Source: Verrucomicrobia bacterium UBA1200 (lineage in GTDB: Bacteria; Verrucomicrobiota; Kiritimatiellia; RFP12; UBA1067). Taken from it: a stretch of 14,375 nucleotides of DNA. The notes beneath the pieces were generated by a model. That model was given only the letters and a program-made list of their open reading frames with translations, searched no databases and had not been told where the DNA came from. Below, piece after piece: positions 1 through 6,014 of this stretch (positions are counted from its first letter, which is position 1; each line of letters begins with the position of its first letter). The translations under genes and the position numbers were made by a program. The stretch covers positions 12,912 to 27,286 of the forward strand of contig DBXY01000036.1 in assembly GCA_002309765.1 (NCBI GenBank), read 5' to 3'.

Positions 1-2
1 TC

Positions 3-344
3 ATCGACAACTGGGCGACGGCGGAGACGCTCGACTCGTTCGCTAAGAAGCGCAAAGGCGTGAAGGTTACGGTCATCACGTCCGAACACTACAAGAAAAA
101 CGTGCCGCATCATACAATTTCCGATGCCGACGTCAAGACCTTCAACGCGCAGTACCCGAAACTCACTGTCCGCTACAACGAAACCTTCCACGACCGCTTT
201 CTCATCATAGACGACAAGGAGCTCTATCTCATCGGCGCGTCGCTGAAAGACCTTGGGCGGAAGTGTTTTGCCTTCACCAAGCTTGATTCTGCCGAAATCC
301 CGCGCATCAAGAAGTCTGCGTTCACCGCCAATAAACACGAATAA
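3..344 (+). CDS. C-terminal part of an ORF6N-type protein with PLD-like motif (5' truncated by window)
   Basis: The frame is open from base 3, so the gene begins upstream of the window; the GTG at 60 is internal. The visible 113 residues resemble the C-terminal half often attached to ORF6N (phage antirepressor-like) domains, remembered as ending in a 'HDRFLIID...ELYLIGASLKDLG' type segment. Seen here are HDRFLIID (H-x-R-x4-D, a one-copy variant of the phospholipase D HxK(x)4D motif) and GASLKDLGRKCFAF shortly after it. The family is found in mobile or accessory regions, with no well-established biochemical role. Whether the upstream ORF6N domain is intact cannot be seen. The family assignment is from memory of sequence style, so moderately sure. 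Confidence 0.6.
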   Translation: MDNWATAETLDSFAKKRKGVKVTVITSEHYKKNVPHHTISDADVKTFNAQYPKLTVRYNETFHDRFLIIDDKELYLIGASLKDLGRKCFAFTKLDSAEIPRIKKSAFTANKHE

Positions 345-720
345 TATGCAAATTTAACATAAAATTCATCGTCCAACGTCCGCTCGTTCTGTACATATAG
401 GAGGTGTTCTATCAGGGCCGGTTCTGGTACAAGTGCTCGCGGGGTAGCTCTGACCGTCCCTAAAGATAGGCGTACCATAGCGCCCAGTTCGTCAAATCTC
501 GTCTTGCAACCCCAACCAGAATATGCTATCGTATTCTCTATTCACAAGAAAGCATTGTTGGCGTTAGTTGTGGTACGGGTGTTGGATAGGCTAATGGCTA
601 GTTGGTGCGAAGAGTGTTTGCAAACGGGAGCCTCAGTGGGACGCTCCATGCGAATCTCGATAGCGATTCGCTTGATGTGTCTTTGGTATTTGATAAAAAA
701 TCTTTTTCTCGATTAGGTAA
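345..720 (+). other. Gene-poor stretch with traces of decayed coding sequence
   Basis: No convincing intact gene. One frame is open without a good start from 363 to the TAG at 714-716; it encodes segments such as GTSARGVALTVPKDRRTIAP that read like real protein, and only a weak TTG (504) could start it. A second frame is open from about 601 to a TGA at 722-724 and encodes a strand-rich tail (SDSLDVSLVFDKKSFSRLGK). Its stop overlaps the ATG of the HNH gene at 721 as ATGA, the usual translational coupling of an operon. I infer that an upstream partner gene of the HNH endonuclease decayed by frameshifts and deletion. No family is recognised. Confidence 0.35.
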
Positions 721-1599
721 ATGATAGGTCAAACAGTAAACTACGATACTGGTTTTCTCATGCAAAAAGCCGTGGATTGGTCACTCTTGAATGCCGGGAT
801 GACCATTCCAGTGTCAGCATGTCTGCTTTTGAAAGCTTGGGACGAATCCATATTGAAGCATGGAGTAAGCAAGGACATCAATATACTTATTGATGGTGAA
901 CTATATCCTGCCAAGTTGAAAAATCTGAACTTCATTCAAAGCAATTGGATTGGCCACAAGGACATCATACAAATCCGTTATGGGCAACAGTCTGCTTTGG
1001 CTGTAAAATTGAGAACAGTATTCCAGAGTAGTTATAACTACTTGTTTGGACAAAAGCAACTTATCGGCAAAAGTAAGCGACCGATACCACTGCCAGACGA
1101 CATCCACGAATACATTCGACTGTATTTGACTAATTCAAATGACATCCTGTGCATGGAATGTTGTGCCAATGCTGATTATCTGCAGTTGGCGAACACTCTC
1201 AATGCCGTACCAGAAGAAATCTATGAGGGGAGTGATGATGACAAGTTCTTCATGGTGGACAAGACTGCTTCTGTTGTTCAAAAGGAATTACTGGTAAAGT
1301 GCCGTAAGATTGACCGCAGTATCATTCGACTCCTCAAGGAGTTCTATGGGTATCGTGACGAGATTAGTGGCGAGAAAATTGGTGACAAGTATGGTGATAG
1401 CGTGATTGAAGCCCATCATATTGACTATTTCACAAAATCACAGAATAACGATTCAACAAACATTATTATCGTTAGTCCAAACTATCACCGTATCATCCAT
1501 AGGAACAACCCTTACTTTAATCGTAGGAAGTTCCAATTTGAGTTTCAGAATGGTGAAATTCTAAGGCTAAAGTTGTATGACCATTTGAAGGAAGGATAA
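721..1599 (+). CDS. HNH endonuclease (restriction-type)
   Basis: A 292-residue protein. The C-terminal third carries a beta-beta-alpha-metal HNH fold: EAHHIDYF (H232, H233), an Asn-containing strand (TNIIIVSPNYH) with His256, and His260 in HRIIHR. This matches the pattern of HNH restriction endonucleases, which cut double-stranded DNA using one divalent metal. The N-terminal two thirds (residues 1-200) is not recognised and would carry recognition or partner contacts. The zinc-binding CxxC pairs found in some HNH enzymes are not evident. The start is ATG 721, which overlaps the stop of a degraded upstream frame (ATGA); only a weak AGG lies upstream. Codon use is clearly AT-richer than in genes to the right, suggesting transfer. 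No cognate methyltransferase is visible, so it may be an orphan. Confidence 0.75.
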   Translation: MIGQTVNYDTGFLMQKAVDWSLLNAGMTIPVSACLLLKAWDESILKHGVSKDINILIDGELYPAKLKNLNFIQSNWIGHKDIIQIRYGQQSALAVKLRTVFQSSYNYLFGQKQLIGKSKRPIPLPDDIHEYIRLYLTNSNDILCMECCANADYLQLANTLNAVPEEIYEGSDDDKFFMVDKTASVVQKELLVKCRKIDRSIIRLLKEFYGYRDEISGEKIGDKYGDSVIEAHHIDYFTKSQNNDSTNIIIVSPNYHRIIHRNNPYFNRRKFQFEFQNGEILRLKLYDHLKEG

Positions 1600-1604
1600 A
1601 TGGT

Positions 1605-2987
1605 TTGAAAGTTCACCAGGCCGCGAAAAAAACGATTTCATTCGTACGGATTACAAATATCCTAAGATTGATGTGTTCTATGGATATGCGACACGGGGTA
1701 GGCTGTGTCAACAACTGTCCTTTTTGCGTCGTTCCAATTCTTGAGCCAGAGTATCGTGACTTTATCCCTTTGAAAGAACGTATTGAGTACACATCAAAAG
1801 TTTTTGGCGAGCAACGGAATCTTCTTCTTTTGGATAATAATGTCTTTGCCTCGGCTCAATTTGAGAAGATCATTGACGACATCAAGACCTGTGGTTTCGG
1901 GAGAAATGATAAGTATGTGCGCCCCAATCAACTAAAGATCACCGTCCGTCAGTTGAAGCGGGGGTGGAATGACCGTGCCTATTTACGGCGTATCGTTCGG
2001 CTGCTAGGGGAGTACAAGGACTGGGTTGAAAAGCACGAAAGCGAGGAGCGTTTCAATTACTTGTATTCGCTTATGTCAAATAATGGACTTTTGCATGACT
2101 ACACGGCGACAAAGACTGGAGCATTGAACGTCTGTAAAGAAATCGCGAAAGACTACGATGCTTGGCACAAGAGGCGTACACATCCAATTGTGCGAATTGT
2201 CGATTTTAATCAAGGACTCGATGCACGGCTCGCAACCCCTGAACGGATGCAGAAACTTTCAGAGATAGCGATTCGCCCTTTGCGCATTGCCTTTGATAAT
2301 TGGGGTTATCGGAAACATTATGTGCGAGCCATAAAATTAGGCGCAGAAAATGGGATTGTGTTTTCGTCTAATTATCTGTTGTATAATTTCAAGGATACAC
2401 CGGAAGATCTTTATAATAGATTGTTGATAAACATAGATTTGTGTGATGCGTTAGGCGTGAATATCTATTCGTTTCCGATGAAGTATCATCCGATTACTAA
2501 TCCTGACTATTTCTCCAATCGTGATTATATCGGTGAACATTGGAACCGTAAGTTTATACGTGCAATACAGTCCGTATTGAATTCTACGCACGGAAAGATA
2601 GGAAGATGTCGAACATTCTTCTTTAAAGCCTTTGGCAGGGATCTTAAAGAGTTCAAAGATCTGCTTTATATGCCAGAAGCATTTATTATCAGGCGCTGGG
2701 ATGCTGAAATCTGTGGTCTTAAGGCAGAATGGCTTAAGGCTCGTAAGGCAATGTCTGCAAAAGAATGTGAAGTTGCTTATAATATTGTTGAAAAGAATGT
2801 CTTTGAAGAAGATGCTATAAGGAAGCAGTCTGCTCGCGTAGCCGCATTCTTGTCTTATTATCTGATTCATGAGGAAGACATTCCCGAGGCATTGGACAAA
2901 GTAAAAGCGGCATATATTGCTGAATTCGAGGCATCTTGCTCATCTAAAGTGTCTGATGTGTGTCAAGAGTTGTTGGACCAATGTTGA
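1605..2987 (+). pseudogene. Radical SAM family protein, N-terminally truncated and frameshifted
   Basis: The body (to residue 460 in this frame) is a radical SAM protein. C-V-N-N-C-P-F-C at 1704-1727 is the CxxxCxxC [4Fe-4S] ligand motif, and later parts such as VDFNQGLDARLATPERM and YSFPMKYHPI fit a known family of unknown function in anaerobes and phages. Just upstream, the frame beginning near 1601 encodes WFESSPGREKNDF and then FYGYATRG, the expected first barrel strand. It joins the cysteine motif only if a net +1 shift is made at about 1694-1703. The TTG at 1605 or ATG at 1680 therefore yields a protein with a wrong N-terminus (MDMRHGVGC). No start codon precedes the good frame before the HNH stop at 1599. 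Most likely a broken gene; programmed frameshifting or a sequencing error are alternatives. Confidence 0.7.
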
Positions 2988-3202
2988 TATAGAACATCGC
3001 GTAGTCTAGAGGGCAGGGGGAACCGACCGTATTGATACAGTAGAATGGCACAGTGAAAAGTATAAGGAAAGGATGTCAAGGAGATGAGTGGTGGAATACA
3101 GCGGTTGAAATTACAGATTCGGCAATTGCAAATGCAGCCCACGACTTGGATGAATTGAGCTTGCGTAGTGGTTTTGGTAAAATCGAGCGGAAAGGAACAG
3201 GA
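2988..3202 (+). other. Intergenic/remnant stretch before the AlbA_2 fragment
   Basis: No recognisable gene. The frame leading into 3203 is open from about 3053 (GTG) and encodes about 50 residues including AVEITDSAIANAAHDLDEL. Another frame encodes a short VEWHSEKYKERMSRR tail ending in TGA near 3089. Both may be scraps of genes lost from this accessory region. Confidence 0.25.
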
Positions 3203-3319
3203 ATGAAGAAGGAAGATCAGAACATCGAGTACAAGCAAAGCTGGCGTGAGGAATACCTCAAGGGGGTTTGCGGATTCGCCAATGTCGATGGTGGACGGTT
3301 GCTGAAGGGCGGCGCATGA
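3203..3319 (+). pseudogene. AlbA_2 / Schlafen-AAA_4-type gene, truncated 5' stub
   Basis: ATG at 3203 follows GGAACAGGA and starts a 38-residue peptide. Its first part (DQNIEYKQSWREEYLKGVCG then FANVDGGRL) closely matches the N-terminus of AlbA_2 / 'divergent AAA-4' putative DNA- or RNA-binding proteins, a family normally of several hundred residues. The match ends right after the GGRL turn, and the next residues (LKGGA) run to a TGA at 3317-3319. This overlaps the ATG (3316) of the transposase gene. The rest of the gene is not found after the transposase. Read as a gene truncated by arrival of, or recombination at, the transposase unit. Confidence 0.7.
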
Positions 3320-4557
3320 GGAGCGAAATCAAGCATCGCATGACCCGGCGGCTCAATGGCTGGGATTATTGCCAGCGGGCGATCTATTCGATTACCGTCA
3401 CGCTCGCCGACCGCTCGCGACCCTGGCTGGGGCACCTTGTGCTCGCCGAAAACGGCGAGCTACGGAACGGTGTTGAAAACGATGAGCTACGGAACGGTGC
3501 TGAACAAGGGGCTTCCGTGGCGGCGCAAGAATGCGCCGCCTCTGTCTCCCCCACGCCCTTTGGCGATGCGGTGGTTGCGGCACTCAAGGAGATGCCGCGC
3601 CTCTTCCCGCAGGTGCGGCTCATCGAATGGCAGGTGATGCCCGAACATTTTCATTTCATCGTGTTCGTCACTTCGCCCTTGCCCAAGCCGCTCGGGGCAT
3701 TGATTCGCGGCTTCAAGGCCGGAGCGGCGAAGCGGTGGAAGGCCCTCGCCGGAACCAGCGAATGCCCTGCCTGGGCCGATGGCTTTCAAGACACCATTCT
3801 TTTCCGCGAGGGGCAGCTCCGCGCCGAAATCGACTATCTGCACGACAACCCGCGCCGCCTAGCTGAGAAACGCGCGAATCCCGAGCTTTTCCGGCGCGTG
3901 GCCGCCGTTTCACTGCCGCTTGACGGCGGGCGGCTCATCGGCCGTTTCGAGGCGATGGGCAACCTAAGCCTGTTGAACCGCCCCCTTGTGCGAGTGCAGT
4001 GTTCGCGGCGATACTTCGCCTATCGGCGCGTGCCGAAAAGCGGGCCAATAATGGCCCGCCACGGAACGGAAGGGACGGCAATGGCCTGCCACGGGACGAG
4101 GGGGCTGAAAATAGCCCGCGATTCCGAAGGCAATCCCATCATCGAGCATGCCGCTCCCGAATATGAAGCGATCAAAGAAGGTGTTTTCGCAGCCGCTTCG
4201 CACGGGGCGGTCGTGATAAGTCCCTGCATATCCGACGGCGAACGGGAGATTGCCCGCGAGGCTATGAACCGCGGCTTTCGCCTTGTCGCCATGCGCAACA
4301 TGGGCTTTGCGCCAATCCAAAAGCCGACCGGGTGGCTCTTCGACATTTGCGCCCAAGGGCGGCTTCTCCTGCTTGCACCCGTGGCTTGGCCATATTCCAC
4401 GCAGGAAAAACCGATGACTAGATTCGATGCGACCGCCCTTAACCGCATTTGTCAATGGTTAGCCGGAGAGGATGCGGTCGAGATAAACTACCACGGTATG
4501 ACGCCTTCCGACATCGACCGACTTGCCGAAGAGGCCGTACTGGCAAAAACGCCCTGA
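3316..4557 (+). CDS. REP-associated tyrosine transposase (RAYT, Y1_Tnp/IS200-like) with extra C-terminal domain
   Basis: A 413-residue HUH single-strand DNA transposase from ATG 3316 (the frame is open further upstream, but the match begins here). Seen: strand ~YSITVTLADR, then VMPEHFHFIVF containing the HUH pair His111/His113, and the catalytic tyrosine Tyr174 in IDYLHDNPRR, the usual Y-x-x-x-NP context. A Y1 domain is normally 150-200 residues. Here about 200 more residues follow, with a Rossmann-like look (HGAVVISPCISDGEREIA, then a basic/hydrophobic alternation), weakly reminiscent of DprA/SMF. Residues ~43-75 and ~242-268 are repeat-rich linkers created by palindromes inside the gene. 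GC content is high, unlike the genes just to the left. RAYTs bind and nick REP hairpins and are usually single-copy domesticated enzymes. Confidence 0.85.
   Translation: MRSEIKHRMTRRLNGWDYCQRAIYSITVTLADRSRPWLGHLVLAENGELRNGVENDELRNGAEQGASVAAQECAASVSPTPFGDAVVAALKEMPRLFPQVRLIEWQVMPEHFHFIVFVTSPLPKPLGALIRGFKAGAAKRWKALAGTSECPAWADGFQDTILFREGQLRAEIDYLHDNPRRLAEKRANPELFRRVAAVSLPLDGGRLIGRFEAMGNLSLLNRPLVRVQCSRRYFAYRRVPKSGPIMARHGTEGTAMACHGTRGLKIARDSEGNPIIEHAAPEYEAIKEGVFAAASHGAVVISPCISDGEREIAREAMNRGFRLVAMRNMGFAPIQKPTGWLFDICAQGRLLLLAPVAWPYSTQEKPMTRFDATALNRICQWLAGEDAVEINYHGMTPSDIDRLAEEAVLAKTP
3441..3460. repeat. Palindrome 1 in RAYT gene (8-bp stem, AAAA loop)
   Basis: Perfect inverted repeat: GCTCGCCG, loop AAAA, CGGCGAGC. 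It is followed directly by TACGGAACGG (3461-3470). Read on the minus strand this is a GTAG foot followed by the hairpin, the arrangement of classical REP elements. Confidence 0.85.
3457..3504 (+). repeat. 27-bp-period tandem duplication in RAYT gene
   Basis: A 21-nt unit starting GAGCTACGGAACGGTG occurs at 3457-3477 and 3484-3504 with 20 of 21 bases identical; the period is 27 bp, so the frame is kept. Before the second copy, bases 3471-3484 can fold as a weak, wobble-rich stem around an AAAA loop, suggesting a degraded second palindrome. It encodes the repeated peptide ELRNG. Confidence 0.8.
3519..3540. repeat. Palindrome 2 in RAYT gene (9-bp stem, AGAA loop), inverted relative to palindrome 1
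   Basis: Perfect inverted repeat: GGCGGCGCA, loop AGAA, TGCGCCGCC. It is preceded by CTTCCGT (3512-3518), so on the minus strand the stem is followed by ACGGAAG. That is the same box that follows palindrome 1 on the plus strand, so palindromes 1 and 2 face each other. Confidence 0.85.
4040..4059. repeat. Palindrome 3 in RAYT gene (8-bp stem, ATAA loop)
   Basis: Perfect inverted repeat: GCGGGCCA, loop ATAA, TGGCCCGC. It is followed by CACGGAACGG (4060-4069), the same box as after palindrome 1. Confidence 0.85.
4050..4109 (+). repeat. 30-bp tandem duplication in RAYT gene
   Basis: Two adjacent 30-bp units (4050-4079 and 4080-4109) both begin AATGGCC, then GCCACGG. They are similar over the first 24 or so bases and diverge at the end. 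They encode MARHGTEG and MACHGTRG, and the frame is kept. Confidence 0.75.
4102..4117. repeat. Palindrome 4 in RAYT gene (6-bp stem with one wobble, AAAA loop)
   Basis: GGGCTG, loop AAAA, TAGCCC (one G-U pair next to the loop). It lies at the end of the tandem repeat cluster and shares the A-rich tetraloop style. The ACGGAA box is not found after this copy. Confidence 0.55.
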
Positions 4558-4659
4558 GCGAATCTTGGGTTGACAAGTTCTACACCATCTGACGCCGCCC
4601 CTTCGCCTTTTCACGGTAGGTCGCCATACGTAATGAAAAACATCTTTTCTTAAGGGTGC

Positions 4660-4688
4660 TTGATTAACGGCGATTTTTTTGGTATAAA
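4660..4688 (+). promoter_or_regulatory. Sigma-70-type promoter for the 4757-7862 genes
   Basis: TTGATT (4660-4665), a 17-bp spacer, and TATAAA (4683-4688), in an AT-rich patch about 70 bp before the first start codon. It is the only good promoter match in the 199-bp gap after the transposase. The rest of the gap (4558-4659) shows no clear terminator or gene. Confidence 0.6.
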
Positions 4689-4756
4689 TTATTGTAATGT
4701 TTTTGGCGGGTTAGCCAAAGGATGGGCATAAAGGCAAAAAAGCAAGGAGAGGCAGG

Positions 4757-5206
4757 ATGAACGACTGGCGCAGCACCCTGAACAGTATGATTAAATCGCG
4801 GGTTGGCGTGACCCGCGCCGAGCAGGAAAACGCGGCGTTTGAGCAGTTTTTGGATGCCGTGGCATTGCCGGCGCTCAACGAGTTGGCGGAGGAACTTATC
4901 ACCAACCACCAGCGCAACGCCCAGATCCGGCGCGCCCCGGCGTCGGTGACCCTCCAGGTCCGCGACGGCGAGGAGGAGGAGATTACCTTCCGGGTGATGA
5001 AGCATTTCGCCCCGAACGGCATTCTGCCCCGGGCGGAGGTGCGGATGATAAAGGGCAACCGCTACGTGAAATACTCCAGCATGTTTAAGCCGGATCCTCA
5101 GAATTACAACGCCATGGAGGTTACCCAGGAGGAGATCATTTACTGTTTCCTCAAGTATTACGGCATGGTGATGAACGGCGGAAAAATGGCCGAGAGCGGG
5201 GAGTAG
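4757..5206 (+). CDS. Conserved-looking hypothetical protein, 149 residues
   Basis: ATG 4757 lies 7 nt after AAGGAG (4744-4749), so the start is well supported. No family is recognised. The protein has a helical, acidic N-terminal half (residues ~20-48, e.g. ALPALNELAEEL) and a strand region with an acidic turn (SVTLQVRDGEEEEITFRVMK). A basic segment follows (RAEVRMIKGNRYVKYSSMF), then a C-terminal helix (EEIIYCFLKYYGMVM). No signal peptide or membrane segment is present, so it is probably cytoplasmic. Only 2 nt separate it from the metallo-hydrolase gene, suggesting co-translation and a related job. The mixed acidic/basic layout could suit nucleic-acid or protein binding, but this is not established. 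Confidence 0.75.
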   Translation: MNDWRSTLNSMIKSRVGVTRAEQENAAFEQFLDAVALPALNELAEELITNHQRNAQIRRAPASVTLQVRDGEEEEITFRVMKHFAPNGILPRAEVRMIKGNRYVKYSSMFKPDPQNYNAMEVTQEEIIYCFLKYYGMVMNGGKMAESGE

Positions 5207-5208
5207 CG

Positions 5209-5982
5209 ATGGAGGTTTGCGCGTTGGCGAGCGGCAGTTCCGGCAACTGTATTGCAGTCCGGGGTGGCGGCACCGCGTTGCTGGTGGACATCGGGCTGTC
5301 TTGTTGCGATACCGTCCGCCGGCTGCGGGCGGCGGAGCTTGACCCGGCGGAGATTTCGTCGGTCATCTTCACCCACAACCATTCCGACCATTACAAAGGC
5401 GCCGCGACCTTTTCCAAACGTTACCCGGTTCAGCTTTTCGCCAACAGCGGCACCGCGGAGGGGATTGACCTCGAATTGCATAAGTCGCTGGAATGGACTA
5501 TTTTCGAAACCAACCAGACGTTCGAAATCGGCGGATTGTCGGTGGAGGCTTTTTCGGTGCCGCACGATGCCGCCGACCCGGTCGGTTTTGTCATCACCGA
5601 AAACGGTCGCCGGCTGTTTTTGGCGACCGACCTCGGGCAGTCGCCAGGGCTGGTGCAGCTGCGGCTTCGGGAATCGCACGTCGCGGTGCTGGAGAGTAAC
5701 CACGATTTTACCATGCAGATGCAGTCCGACCGGCCGACTTCGCTTAAACGCCGCATTATCGGCCCCAGCGGACATCTTTCCAATGACCAGTGCGCAGATT
5801 TGCTGATGGCTGCGAATCCGCCCGGTCTGCACACTTTGATGCTTGCGCACCTCAGTTGCGATTGCAATACCCCCGCGCTGGCGCTCCAGTCCATGCGCTG
5901 GGCGCTTGAGAAAATCCGCCGGCCGGAAATCCGCACCATTGCCTTAAGCCCATCCGAACCCAGCCCGTGGGTGACGGTGTAA
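5209..5982 (+). CDS. YycJ/WalJ-like MBL-fold metallohydrolase
   Basis: A 257-residue metallo-beta-lactamase-fold enzyme. The opening CALASGSSGNC is typical of the YycJ/WalJ/VicX group (thought to be exonucleases acting in DNA repair, some linked to cell-wall regulation). Metal ligands are all visible: THNHSDH (H56, H58, D60, H61), His119 in SVPHD, Asp141 in ATDLG, and later H189 (GPSGHLSN) and the LAHLS motif near residue 214. ESNHD at 162-166 is also characteristic of the group. No signal peptide, so cytoplasmic. The length fits the family (about 260). ATG 5209 starts 2 nt after the upstream stop, with GGGGAG just before it. The two-metal hydrolase function is secure; the natural substrate is not. 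Confidence 0.88.
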   Translation: MEVCALASGSSGNCIAVRGGGTALLVDIGLSCCDTVRRLRAAELDPAEISSVIFTHNHSDHYKGAATFSKRYPVQLFANSGTAEGIDLELHKSLEWTIFETNQTFEIGGLSVEAFSVPHDAADPVGFVITENGRRLFLATDLGQSPGLVQLRLRESHVAVLESNHDFTMQMQSDRPTSLKRRIIGPSGHLSNDQCADLLMAANPPGLHTLMLAHLSCDCNTPALALQSMRWALEKIRRPEIRTIALSPSEPSPWVTV

Positions 5983-5991
5983 GCCACCGTC
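5973..5991 (+). other. Small hairpin over the stop codon of the MBL gene
   Basis: GACGGTG (5973-5979), loop TAAGC, CACCGTC (5985-5991), with the TAA stop in the loop. There is no T-tract, so it is not a standard terminator. It may only slow or protect the transcript. Confidence 0.35.
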
Positions 5992-6014
5992 GACAATTCT
6001 TAACGGAGGATAAT

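Noticed and set aside
224..478. Minus-strand 84-codon frame across the end of the ORF6N-type gene
   Set aside because: No recognisable motif and mostly opposite coding sequence.
3441..4118. CRISPR array
   Set aside because: Repeats are few, palindromic and in frame inside a transposase gene, with no regular spacers or cas genes.
5158..5850. 230-codon minus-strand open frame
   Set aside because: Opposite the MBL-fold gene, whose metal-ligand motifs are intact; no recognisable motif in the minus frame.
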